From Cymbidium sinense (taxonomy: Eukaryota; Streptophyta; Magnoliopsida; Asparagales; Orchidaceae), in NCBI GenBank assembly GCA_021442155.1, contig CM038217.1:143837643-143901642 (forward strand): a DNA stretch of 64,000 bases, given 5' to 3'. The notes below the pieces were generated by a model. The model had not been told where the DNA came from. It saw nothing but the letters and a program-made list of their open reading frames with translations, and ran no database searches. The translations under genes were made by a program, and so were the position numbers. Shown one piece after another: positions 50,350 through 61,989 of the stretch. Each line of letters starts with the position of its first letter. The first letter of the stretch is position 1.

Positions 50350-51389
50350 AGGCTTTACATACATAATTATTCAATTCTTAGATATTTATAAATCAACTAT
50401 CTTCAATCTTAATTTTTGATATAGAGATATTGAAATTCATATTAAAAGCTAAAATCTTTTTTTTTTTTTTATATATATATAAAATTCAATGATTTGATTC
50501 TGAGATGTGCAAATATATGAGTTTGATAGTTAACAAATAAAATAAAAATGATGATCAAATTGTAAATAGACGAGAATTAGGTATTTGGTTTGTAAAAATC
50601 TCAGTAATTTTTTATAAATATAAGATATACTAATTGATTGACCTTTTCTCTATAAAGTGAATTGATGGAGCAAGATAATAGAGATAATAAAATCTTCTTC
50701 TACAAGAAAGTTTTAGATGTCTCCTGAGTTAGAGGACAAACGAAAAGTGTGGCGTTAGAAAGGTAGAGACAATAGATTTTAGGAAGGGCTTATTTGTCAT
50801 ATATGTTGCTTAGTTATTTTCCATTAATAAAATTGCATGTTTAATATTTTAACCCACACAAAATTTAGAATAAATCTTTGCTTCGCTTTATATAGCCTCC
50901 TTGATGTGAAAACTAATGGATTATGAGAAGACAAGCTCTTCTTTCTAAAGGCTATATTATGGTGACTTATAAAGACAATAAAAGATCTCACAAGGTCTCT
51001 TAAAGTCAATAAATAATATATCTTCATAATTTTATATTAATTAAAAACTCTACAATATTTATAGTTCATACACATATATTAGTGAAATATTTACATTTAA
51101 ATGTAGAATAAATTATATCATTTGATGATTTCATTATTAGAAATTCAGTTTCATATAATTCTAACAATTAGCAGCTCAGGACATTACTCTCCGAGTAATA
51201 AGCAATTTTTTGGGAGAGATCATTTCTCCGCATCGACATTCTATACCAAAAGATATTCCCTGAATGAAACATGCATGAAAGAGTTAGATGTTTATTTCAT
51301 TCTTTTTTTTCAACTGCCATCCGGACTTCAACTAAGACCAATTCAATTGCACTTCTAGCAAAATACTTTGAATTTTGAAACTAGCTCCA

Positions 51390-51391
<2 letters not shown>

Positions 51392-51424
<33 letters not shown>
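51392..51424. repeat. (CT)n microsatellite
   Basis: About 16 CT units. Confidence 0.95.
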
Positions 51425-51430
<6 letters not shown>

Positions 51431-53251
51431 AATTCAAATTTATGTAATATTTAAATTTAATTTAATTTATGCAACTTAATTTTTAAATATGTTTTTTAAT
51501 GCATGGCAACATAGAAGCATTTAACTTTATGTTTAAATATATTTATATTTTATTTTAATTTTTTTTCTTTAACTTTTATTTACCTTAACCCATGCTCAGA
51601 TCTTCTTCTTCTTCTTCTTCTTGGAAGGTAAGATTTTTGACTAATTTAGAGAATATTGATGCGTATTGCAACAGTTAAGTTGAATTGCAGAATTCTTCAC
51701 ACATTTGAATTATTATAAATAGCATTCTTCAAAAAAATTATTAGTTTTTCAAAGGATCCATTTTAATTCTTTGATGAAGCCACAAAAATATCAATTTCTT
51801 GTAATAGCTGGATTTGATTTTATCAAAATTTATAAAATATTTTTTTAATTATTTTTTTTCCTCAGTTGAACTTTTATATTAAATAAAGAAGAACGCAATG
51901 AATTATAATCAGTCATAAAAACAATCAAAACATATGTTCTTGAATGCCTCAAAGAATGAATAAAATAAAGACATACTGATTATATAACAAGATGAAATGT
52001 CATAATGGAGAATATTTAACAAATAGTAGAATTGGTCTTAATAATATGAGAGAATATTATATGCGGGGATGGAGTTTTGCATTTCGATATTCAAGAAATA
52101 AAATATTATATTTAATTTTTATTTTATCACGTATCAACGCACATAATTGATGTCCGAATACATCTGAACATCACACGCAATATATTTTTTTTTTCTTATA
52201 ATAGAGCTTCATGCGGCATATATGAAAGAGCATACCATGAGATAACTATAAATAATAGCTGAAAATGGCAAATTTATTGATAATATATGTTTGTAAATAT
52301 AAATTTTAAATTTTAATGTTTTTTAAATAATATTTTAGATTTTAATTATATAGAAATACCATTACTATTAACTTATTTCAGGCGAATACATATATTCATG
52401 AATAATGTTTAATCTAATCATATGTTTGAAGATGAAAAAAGTTATGTTAAGATATTTTGATGAAATGGATATAGTTAATTTCACTTAGATTTGTATTGAG
52501 ATTAGTGTTTTATATGATATCAATAATTTATACTAATCTTAATGTAGATTCAAGAGTAATGAGTAGGGTTGTTAACAAGCCGATTTTGAGCTTATTTGAG
52601 GTTGGCTCGAAATATTTTCAAGGGGATCGAGATCTCAAATCATTCGATTTAGCCTCATTTGATTTCGCCGTCTCAATTGAACATTTTTAACTTTTTTTTG
52701 TATTCAATTCGAATGGAGTTGACTCATTTTGATCGAGTAGCTTGAATTTAATAAAAATATTTATTAAAAAATTTAAAAAATTGATTTAAGTGCATGAAAT
52801 AAAATATATATATATGATTTTCATATATATATATAATATTTATACTTATAAATATATTATATTTATTTTAAAAGATTACTAGTTATAACTCTATACACTA
52901 AATTTTAAGAATAATTTTATTATTATAAACTTAAAAGTATTATATATAAATATAAATATTTTTAATAATATATAAAATTGATCCGATCTGGAGCTGGTTC
53001 GATCTGATCTGTGTCCGGCTCGAGATATACTCGAAAAATAGTTCGATCCAAATCTTTGGCTCATAGCTCAGTTTAATGTAATTGATTCGATCTCGATCCG
53101 ATTCAAATTTCAATTCAATTTTTGACTGATCTTCAATTTTGAGCTAAAATAATAGCCTTAGCAATGAGCCACATCTTAATATGAATTCTATCATATCTTC
53201 ATGACTTGTAATTTTTTTTGTTATGAACATTTCTTTTAAATTTATTCATAT

Positions 53252-54037
53252 TGATATGATACTTAAAATACTATTAGTTGAAGCATGAATCTTGATGTTA
53301 AAAGCAAGTGATCAGTTGAAGTTGGCGATCAGAGCTCTTAAAATATCCTTGGAAACTTTGGGATATCGGTTAAATATCTAAATGCTCTCAAATATGAAGT
53401 GTTTATAGTCAAATCGGCGTCTCGACGAGCGGTTCCAACAAGCTAAAGATCTTACAATTCACTTGAGCATTCAAATGCACAAAATACATCATATGATCAA
53501 AGGGATCATTTTGAGCCGTCCGATGAAGTGGAGGTAGTGCGGGTTTTGCATGTATTCTGAGAGCGCCACTCCTCCAATCTATAAATAGCCCTCATTCCTC
53601 ATGAGGAGGCCAGTGAAGGAGAAGGAGGCAAGCGAGAGAGGAGAGCTCTAAAGATCCTCCAAGCACTGTCGTCTTGCCTCGGCGGTCGTCAACCACCGCC
53701 GTGACGCCATCGGCCACCGTGATCCTCGTCGTCGACCATTGTTGCCGGTCATCATCACCGACTATCGTCGGTCATCGGCGTCAACGTCATCGACTTCGTC
53801 AACATCGACGTCATTCGTCGGCGTTATTTGTCTTGGCTGTTGTCCATTTCATCTTACGTAATCCGGTATCGGAAGATCTTGTACTCAGCAGATACATAGT
53901 GGAAGCTTTTTTTAGGCCCGTGGTTTTCCCTTTTTGAGGTTTTCCACAGTGAGTTTTATTGTTCGCTCTTTAAATCATGTGTGTCTTTGGACTCCAAGCT
54001 AAAGTAAACTTTTACTCTACAGCTGGTTTTCTACATA
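53252..54037 (+). repeat. 5' LTR of element B
   Basis: Starts near 'tgatatgatacttaaaatac' and ends 'gctggttttctacata'. It has a TATA-like 'ctataaatagccc' (53579), the leader 'gatcctccaagcact', a GC tract (53670-53830) and the conserved 'aatccggtatcggaagatcttgtact' block. Confidence 0.75.
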
Positions 54038-54389
54038 ATTTGGCATCGTCTGGGAAGTTGATTCCCATTATTTCATCTTGTATGGCGACAGTTTCCAATG
54101 AATCAGCATCGAGGTGGAGCATTTCAAAACTTTTAAGGAAGCGCAAGTGAAGAATGAAGACTCATCGAATGTAGTTCCTTGATTACGGCCGAGCGGGGGC
54201 AACTCTTAATCTCGAGATCACCCATGTTAAACTAATCGATTACCATCCCGAAACAAGTTAAAGTTGGAGGATATTTCAACATTGAGAAGAGATATAGCTT
54301 TTGCAATTATATTTTTCCACTCATACTCATGGAAAAATGAGACCAGGGTTAAGGAGTAACTTTGGCTACAACCACAAATGGATGTTTTA

Positions 54390-55220
54390 ATTTGACCTTT
54401 TCCATACAGGTTAATGTCATCAGGTAACACTATGACAAACAACCTAGGATAGGTCAAAAGGTCCTTGGTGGACTTCCCACGACCTCTTCCATACAAGTTA
54501 ATGTCATCGGGTAACGACAAACAATCTGATAGGTCAAAAATCTTCCAGTTCAATTGACCTTTTCCTTTACTTAGCGTCGTGAGCAAAGACTCTGACAAAC
54601 AACTTAGGATAGGTCAAAAGGTCCTTGGTGGACTTCCCACAACTTCTTCCATACAAGTTAACGTCATCAGGTAACACCCTGACAAACAACCTCGGATAGG
54701 TCAAAACTCCTTAGCGGATTCAATTCGACCTCTTCCATACAGGTTAACTTCATCAAGCAAAGACTCTGACAAACAACCTAGGATAGGTCAAAAGGTCCTT
54801 GGTGGACTTCCTATGACCTCTTATAGTTAACGTCGTTGAGCAAAGACTCGACAAACAACTTAGGATGGGTCAAAGGTCCTGGTGGACTTCGACCTCTTTT
54901 ACATAGGTTAACGCCATCGAAAGCAAAGACTCGACAAACAACCTGGGATAGGTCAAAAGGTCCTTGGTGGACTTCCTACGTCCCCTTCCACGCGTTAACG
55001 CGGGTAACACTTTCGACAAACAACCACCGGATAGGTCAAAATCCCACCATTATTCAATTCAACCTCATCCACACAGGTTAACGTCATCGGGTAACACCCT
55101 GACAAACAACCTCGAATAGGTCATAAATCCTCAGCGGATTCAATTCAACTTCTTCCATACAAGTTAACGTCATCGGGTAACACTCTGGAAAAAAAAAACC
55201 TTGGATAGGTCAAAAATCCT
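54390..55220 (+). repeat. Array 1 of element B: 86-bp repeat
   Basis: Same unit as 41765-43145 ('catacaggttaacgtcatcggg', 'gacaaacaacctcggataggtc'). Here many units carry 'aaggtccttggtggacttccca', a variant seen only in a few units of A (42370-42510). Confidence 0.9.
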
Positions 55221-55745
55221 CATCGTCGTTGGTCACCGCCGCCGACCATCGCCGGCAATCTCTACCGATCACCACCATCGTCGCCGGTCATCCCTGCCGA
55301 CTAGCGCTTAGTGCGCCGGTTGCCGTGGCATCGCAACCGTCGGCCGACCCACAGCAATTTTGGAATATCCCCGATTTCATCCCGCGTTCTGGTCGCTTGC
55401 ATACCGACCTGCCGTGCACACCAGCCATCGTCGTCGCCGCCGACCATCAGCAATCTTCACGGTCACCACCACCATTCGCCCGGTCTGCCCATATCGCCGT
55501 GACAATTTTTTGCCGGTCCGCGGTCATTGCGTCGTCAAATTCCGGCCGTCTCCAATTCATTTTGCCAGCTATTCGACTGCCGACCACCTTGGCCTCAACC
55601 ACGTCGTTGGTCACCGCCCACCGCCAGCGATTAATTTTTGCGGTCACCACCACTAATTGTCATTCTTATCTGACGCTGATCGCCATCCGTAAACGTCGCC
55701 GACCGCCGCGCGCAGACCACCCTCGTCGGTAGCCAACCAATGTAT
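55220..55745 (+). other. GC low-complexity tract in element B
   Basis: CCATCGCCG/CGTCG-type DNA like the LTR leader tracts. All three frames stay open by composition, giving long accidental ORFs on both strands. No protein family is recognised. Confidence 0.6.
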
Positions 55746-55869
55746 TGACCGTACATTCTGTTGCGATCCTTGCCGCAACCATCGTCGGATCTCCGCCGGT
55801 CACCACCATTGTCATTTGGTTATCTCGCCTCGCCACCATCGTCGAGCACCAGCTCGGCTCCATCTCGGT

Positions 55870-56110
55870 TATAGTCTCGCTTGATCGCCTCAAACCCGGG
55901 GTCCGGACAAGGCGGTCAAGCGCCTCTTTCGGGGAAAATCGAGTCTCGGCAGGAATCAGTCTTGATCGCTCCGACGGTCCGGTCAAAGGCGATCAACACA
56001 TCTTCGGGAGCAGAACGGCCTTATGAGCCGAGTCTTGATCGCCTCGAGCGGTGGTCCAGGCGGTCGAGGGGAGAAATGGGCTCATGAATCGGCCGATTGT
56101 TCGAGCGACC
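55870..56110 (+). repeat. Array 2 of element B: 90-bp GC-rich units
   Basis: About three units with 'cttgatcgcctcaaacccgg', 'gcgcctctttcggggaaaatcg' and 'gtctcggcagga', matching 43634-44400. Confidence 0.75.
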
Positions 56111-56640
56111 TTCTCAGAAGAAGAGAAGGTGCGCTCTCCATAGACCCCGCAGGGTTTTATAAACCATCAACCGGGCGCATCCCCAAACCAGCAGGCCCGT
56201 AAAACCATCATTCAGCCGGTCCAGAATCGCACTTCGGCATGCGAGCGACCGCCACCCGTATCCCGCGTAACCCGCGCTGGCCGCAAGCTACAAAGGCCAG
56301 CTGAAGCATAGCCCGCGGTACCATGCGCCGTGGCAGCTTGCCGCTTCGCGACCCGGCCGTTCGACGCTTCAGCAGCCGCCGTCGACAGATCTTCCGACGA
56401 CCGTCCGCGAAGCAGTCGCGACAGCGCATCCAAGGCGTTCGACATGATACCGTATCAGTTCATTCTCAGACCCTCCCTTCGCGACCTTCATTTTGATGCC
56501 TCCGCGTCTGCGCCATTCCATACCAGCCGGACAGCGGTGGCACGATGCGCCGTAACGTCTGCCCTACCCTTTGCGCATCTCTTGTTCGGGATGGGTCCGT
56601 AACCTCAATCTACGTGGATACCTGCGCATTTTGCGGCCCT
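56110..56640 (+). other. GC-rich spacer of element B
   Basis: The most GC-rich 500 bp of the window, with open frames on both strands but no recognised domain. It has words in common with 43480-43620 of element A (gccgcttcgc, ttcagc), so it is probably part of the element. Confidence 0.5.
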
Positions 56641-56790
56641 ACATGTCATTAGTCATAATCTTGTGCTCTATGAAGATCGTTATCTCAAAATGTGTAGTTA
56701 ATGGACCTCAAATTTCATTGAAGAATTTGCTATTTTAGTATTTGATATATATTTTTGGATGATTGAGATAATGTCAAAAATAGGGAAACA

Positions 56791-57563
56791 ACGACACTTA
56801 AAATACTATTAGGAAACACGAATCTTGATGTTAAAAAAGCGGCGATCCAGTTGAAGCGGTGAGATGAAATATCCTTGGAAACTTTGGGATATCGTTAAAT
56901 CCTAAATAGTTCAAAATATGAAGTGTTTATAGTCAAATCGGCTCGGCGGGCGGTTCCAAAAAGATCTTACAATTCCAACTTTTGAGCATTCAAATGCACA
57001 AAATACATCATATAATCAAGGGGATCATTTTGGCCGTCAGGTGAAGTGGAGTGATGCGGGTTTTGCGTGTATTCTGAAGATGTCCTCGCCGATCTAAATA
57101 GCCTCATTCGCATAGAGGAGAGTGAAGAGAAGGGAGGCAAGCGAGAGAGGAGAGCTAAAGATCCTCAAAGCTGGTCGCCACTGACGGTGTCGATACCAGC
57201 CGACCGCCGCCATCGCAACGTGATCTCGTCGGCGTGTGTGCCATTCACCACCACTATCGTCGGTCATCGGCGCGTGCGTCGTCGTCGGTCAACATTCGTC
57301 GACCATGCGTCACTCGTCGTCGTCGACCATTGACGTATCGGCGTTGCATTATGCAAATGTTGTCATTTCTCATATACAATTATATCAGTATCGGAAAGAT
57401 CTTCAAACAGTCTGTAGTGGAACCTTTGGGTAGGCGCGTGGTTTCTCTCTTTTGAGGTTTTTCATTAAAATTGCGGAGTTTTATTGTTGTTTTAAATCCA
57501 TGTATGTCTTTGGACTCAAAGCTAAGCGTAAATTTTTTTACTCTAGATTTTCAACCTTCTATA
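56791..57563 (+). repeat. 3' LTR of element B
   Basis: Starts 'acgacacttaaaatactatt' after a purine-rich 'aaaatagggaaacaa' and ends near 'ccttctata'. It is collinear with 53252-54037 but shorter in the leader and GC tract (57170-57340). Confidence 0.75.
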
Positions 57564-57863
57564 TAACAAGTAATATATGTAATTATTTTTGAAATTTCAT
57601 TTATTACAATAGTACTCTCTAATATATCTTTTATTATTAATTAGTACATAACAAAACAAATCTTATATTACTCATAGTGTGTTGATCTGGTGCATAACAA
57701 GCTGCTCTCTCTCTCTCTCTCTTATATATATATTCACGCACTATTAGAAAAAATATTCATTTATATTTTGTTCTTGTAATGTTCAACATTAAATATTGTT
57801 AAAGAAGTTATTATCACGTAAATAAAATAATTTTAAGGAGACGTGCCGTATGCGGATCCAGCC

Positions 57864-57951
<88 letters not shown>

Positions 57952-58659
57952 TTGAAAGAAAATTTTAGGGTTTGTTTTGGATAAATTTTATTTTATAATT
58001 TTGTTTTATTTTTATGTTATTTTTAAAAGATATTTAGTTAATATATTTTCTGAATTTATTTATTTTTATTATTTTTAAATATTCAAAATATTTTTTGAAT
58101 GTTTTAAATATACTTATCATCACCAAAATATAATGTATATTAAATATTAATAGAAATAAAATAAAATTAAAATTAAAATAGGAAAAAAAAAATAGAAGTG
58201 ATCCGAGAGCATATATGGGATCAATTTTTTTTTTTACGTTTTTTATTTTTTATTTTAAATTTATGATTAAAAATAAATTTATTTGATGTGTTTTTTGTTT
58301 TATTATTTTTTAAAAATAATCAAAATAAGTTTTCGATATTATGAGTAATTTTAAAAATTACTATCGCTACTAAATATATTTTATTTTAAATTAAAAAATA
58401 AATAAAATAAAATAAGAAATAAAAATAAATAAATAAAAGATTGTTTTTCCCCTTAACTTCTAAAGGCTTAATTTCCTCCATTTCTATTTAATGTATTTAA
58501 AGAGTATAATTTTCATGTCGTTTCAAAACTACCTAATATATCATAATTAGATTGCAATGTTTCTCAAACAAATAATTTGTGTATTTGTGGAAAATGGAAA
58601 ATAAGATACATTTCATATTCATTCAAACCAATTATTTCATACCTTCCTTTCTCAAGCCC
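57564..58659. other. AT-rich intergenic region
   Basis: No gene. It contains a short (CT)n run at 57702-57722, (TA)n 57865-57949, and T/A-rich DNA to 58440. Confidence 0.5.
57865..57949. repeat. (TA)n microsatellite
   Basis: About 42 TA units. Confidence 0.95.
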
Positions 58660-58684
58660 CCCAGCACTTCATGCAACACCGCCT

Positions 58685-59460
58685 CAAACCGGTCGATTCG
58701 GCGAGCAGTTAGCGTCTCTTTTAGGGAAAAAGTTTCTATATGAACTACGGCATTGATCTCTTCCAAACCCGGTGGTCAGCGAGGGGCAGATTGGCCTCTT
58801 TCGAGGAAAATCAAGTCGTCATTATAAACTATGCACTCCAAAACCTCAATCAGTGGTCCAACAGCTTGCACCGCCGAGGCGGTTGCGCCTCTTCGAGAAG
58901 CGAACTTGCTCTATGCGCCTTGCTCCAAATACTGTGAGCGAGGGTTATCGCTTATTAGGTAAGCGGAGCCTCGCCGTATCAACACTTGATCGCAAACCTC
59001 GATTCAAACCCAGTCAGTTCAACGGGGACAATTGACGCTTCTTTCAAGGAAAAATTGGAGCCTCGTCGTATGATCTACAGGCCTTGATCGCCTCCGGCCC
59101 GGTCGGTCAACGAGGGCAGTTGACGCCTCTTTGGAGGAAAAATCAGCCTCGCTTATGAACTATGACGCCTTCAATCCATTCGGTCCGACGAGGACTGTTG
59201 ACGCCTCTTTGAGGGAAACCGAGCCTGTCTACGGGCCTTGGCCAAACCCGGCTGCGATTAGGGCCGGTTGAAGCCTCTTTGAGAAAAATCGAATCAGTAT
59301 GCTACGATCGTCAATCGATCTTGGTCAACGAGAATAATTGGCGCCTCTTCGAGGAGAGCCTCGATCACCTCCAAACCCTACCGGTCCGGACGAGGACAAA
59401 TGACGCTTCTTCGGTGGAAAATCGGAGTCAGCTTTATATGGCGAAGCTACCTGATTAAGA
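58685..59460 (+). repeat. 90-bp GC-rich array (duplicate copy)
   Basis: About eight units with 'gcctctttcgagg', 'ccttgatcgcctcc' and 'ggtcaacgaggg(c/a)'. It corresponds to 43634-44400. Confidence 0.85.
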
Positions 59461-59679
59461 GTCAATGACCTTCTCTTAAGAAAAGGTCAGAATTTTGCTG
59501 ACAAAAAAAAAAAAAAATTATTATTTTTTACTCTAGCCCTTGAACTTATATTATATAATTTCTCATTTAACGTAGAAGGACATTAGAGCATATGGGAACT
59601 GTGTCTCCTTACTTGACCATAGGGGATTTTATAAATCCAATGTTGGGGGAAAGAGAGAATAAATTAAAAAAAAAATCCT

Positions 59680-60030
59680 CATCTCCTTATTATGACATTT
59701 AATTAGAAAAAAAAACCCTCTCCTCATTATGACATTTAATTAAAAAAAACTCTCTTCTCATTATGACGTTTAATTAGAAACAAAAACATCTCCTCATTAT
59801 GACATTTAATTAAAAAAATACTCTCCTCATTATGACATTTAATTAAAAAATAAACCTACTTTCTTCATTATGACATTTAATTAAAAAATCTCTCTCCTCA
59901 TTATGACATTTAATTAGAAAAAAATTCTCTCCTCATTATGACATTTAATTAAAAAAAAACTCTCTCCTCATTATGACATTTAATTAAAAAAATAAACCCC
60001 TCTTCTCATTATGACATTTAATTAAAAAAA
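59680..60030 (+). repeat. 29-35 bp AT-rich array (duplicate copy)
   Basis: About ten units of 'ctcctcattatgacatttaattaaaaaaa', roughly twice as many as at 44595-44815. Confidence 0.9.
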
Positions 60031-60053
60031 TTCATCTCTTTCAAGACTAAATG

Positions 60054-60156
<103 letters not shown>

Positions 60157-60299
60157 TATAATTAATTAGTTAATAAATAAATTAATACATATAACATATG
60201 TAATTACAAATCATAATAATAAGTAAAATTATTTTATTTTAAAAAATTATATTTTTTGGATGAAATAAGTAATGTCATCCAAAAATAAAAGAATCGATA

Positions 60300-61335
60300 T
60301 GACATGACAATTAATCAAAGACTAATCTCACGTCGAATACGATTCTGAGTCAAGATTAACCCAGATCAAGCGCTTAAAATATAATTAAAAAATGTGTGAT
60401 ATCAATCGGCTCATAAATATGGAGTGTTTATAGTCAAATCGAGCGTCTTAACGAGCCAGATCTAACAAGCCTAAGATCTCCTAATTTTGACTTCATTTAA
60501 GCATTCAAATACTTAAAATACATCAGATGATCGAATGAATTATTTCGAGCTGTCCGATGAAGTGGTATGGATTTTGTATGTATTTACAGAAACGACACAC
60601 ATCTAATCTATAAATAACTCATCATTCTTCATATGAGTCGGGGCCGAAGCAAAAGAGAAGAGAGAGTTCTAAGGCTTGAAGATTCTCGGCATAACACTAC
60701 ACGGCCATCACGGCGCCAACTACCGCTGACCATCGCTCGCGGCACCACCGCCGGTCTCGCTGTCCAATTGCTGCCGGCTACCATCACGACCATCGTGCCG
60801 GTACCGCTGGTTCACGCTGGCTACCGCTGCCGCTACTACCATCGATCCGTTACATTAACCATCACTGCTGCCATTACGCTGACATCGGATTGCCACTACC
60901 GCTGCCCGCCGACTATCACTATCGCTGCCTTCGCGATCAACTACTACCATCGACATCATTATCATCGACCACCGCCATCGGTCATTACGCCGATTACTGT
61001 CTTATCTCGCCGGCTATCACCATCGGTTCCGCTATTCACCATTACCAACTGCCACCAATAACTGGTACAACCTAACCACTGCTGCATAACTATTGTTACC
61101 TGATTATGAGATTCCCATTGTCAGGCTTTCACATATACAATTCTGTAATCCCGTATCGGGAAAACTATGTACTCCGAAAGAGAGATATAGTGGAAATTTT
61201 TTGCTTAGCCCGTGATTTTTCCTCCTTTTTCAGTAAAATCGAGCTTGTTCACTCTTCAAAATATCTCTGTGATAGATTTCACAACAAATTAAGTAAACTT
61301 TTATTCTACTGCAATTGGTTTTCTAGCATGCAACA
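60300..61335 (+). repeat. LTR C (copy of the element A LTR)
   Basis: Starts TGACATGACAATTAATC and ends TTCTAGCATGCAACA, 1036 bp. It has a TATA-like 'ctataaataactc' (60608), a leader, a GC tract (60700-61070) and the conserved 'aattctgtaatcccgtatcggg' block. It is followed by the same host flank as the 3' LTR of element A. Confidence 0.8.
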
Positions 61336-61595
61336 AATATCAAAATAAAAATTTAATGAAAATTAAATTTTAAAAATTTGGCATTATTTTAAAATAAGTG
61401 TAGTATAAAATTAATTAAATAGTTAAATTAAAATAAATTCAAGGTTTTAAAATTCATTCAATAAAATTTTAATGAAAATATTCGCACATAATTTTTTTTA
61501 AATATCATGCTAATATTGCAAAATATTATCTAATGATAACTGTTTCGTGAACTTCTGTCCTCTCGATCTGGACACCAAAGTGGCAACCTGCTTAA
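61336..61595 (+). repeat. Copy of the deneddylase gene upstream region
   Basis: Nearly the same as 46509-46769, ending 'ctctcgatctggacaccaaagtggcaacctgcttaa'. Homology stops at 61595; in the other copy the ATG follows 34 bp later. No deneddylase coding sequence is present up to 64000. Confidence 0.9.
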
Positions 61596-61598
61596 GGG

Positions 61599-61659
61599 GG
61601 TGTTTGGCAACGGATTTACTCTGATTTAGCTCGCTAAATCAGAAATCCTACCAAACACC
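61599..61659. repeat. 61-bp near-perfect palindrome
   Basis: Arms 'ggtgtttgg' and 'ccaaacacc' enclose 'tctgatttagc' tc 'gctaaatcaga', with mostly matching sequence between. It begins four bases after the duplication breakpoint, next to TTAA. Further 'gatttagtaaatc' and 'gatttgttaaatc' palindromes follow to 61750. Confidence 0.8.
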
Positions 61660-61770
61660 TTCGAGGATTTAGTAAATCGCGTCAGAATCCGGGTAACCAA
61701 GAAGACGCGATAAATCCGATTTGTTAAATCCGATTCGCGGATTTAACGGATTTACAGAACGGACCGCGGT

Positions 61771-61887
61771 ATGGCGAAGCAGCGCCATCTCAACTCCTCG
61801 ATCCGTTTATTTCGCCGCAAGACGCTTCGGTCACTCTCCTTCCTTGTCTCTGCAATTGCATCGCAACTTACCTCCCGGATTGCTCTG
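61771..61887 (+). CDS. Possible first exon, unknown protein
   Basis: An ATG-started 39-codon stretch (MAKQRHLNSSIRLFRRKTLR…), basic at the start, followed by a hydrophobic patch (LSFLVSAIA). It ends exactly at a strong donor, CTG|GTAAG, in phase 0. The DNA is GC-rich against AT-rich surroundings, and the following 2 kb looks like a long intron or non-coding DNA. I do not recognise the protein. It could belong to the putative transposon or to a host gene continuing past 64000. Confidence 0.3.
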
Positions 61888-61989
61888 GTAAGATCGTTCT
61901 TCACTGCCGCCGTTCTTTTTCCGGAATGCCGTCAAGAGAGCTCCTGTTGTTTAGTAGCCTCGACATTAGCGGATTTATCTTTTGTTTGA

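Larger units (their letters stand above)
49446..53251. other. AT-rich intergenic region
   Basis: No gene found. It contains (TA)n 50274-50346, (CT)n 51392-51424, a (CTT)n run 51600-51622, and at 52560-53165 a block rich in 'tcgag', 'gatctc' and 'ggctcg' words resembling the block at 36300-36530. Short open stretches lack domains. Confidence 0.5.
53252..57563 (+). mobile_element. Array-type LTR retrotransposon B, non-autonomous
   Basis: Same plan as element A: 5' LTR 53252-54037, primer-binding region 54038-54057 (atttggcatcgtctgggaag), 86-bp array at 54390-55220, a GC low-complexity tract 55220-55740, a short array of 90-bp units 55870-56110, a GC-rich spacer 56110-56640, and a 3' LTR about 56791-57563. 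Compared with A, the 29-bp AT array is missing and a GC tract like those of the LTRs lies in the middle. No gag or pol motif in any frame. Confidence 0.75.

Noticed and set aside
55229..55986. Long open frames on both strands (167 and 106 codons)
   Set aside because: Same low-complexity composition inside element B. Not conserved with element A and no domain seen.
56120..56640. Bacterial contamination suggested by high GC
   Set aside because: It is embedded in element B between arrays and LTR, and it shares words with element A; no bacterial gene is recognisable.
60633..61061. 142-codon plus-strand open frame
   Set aside because: Lies in the LTR C leader and GC tract; the matching frames in other LTR copies encode unrelated sequence.
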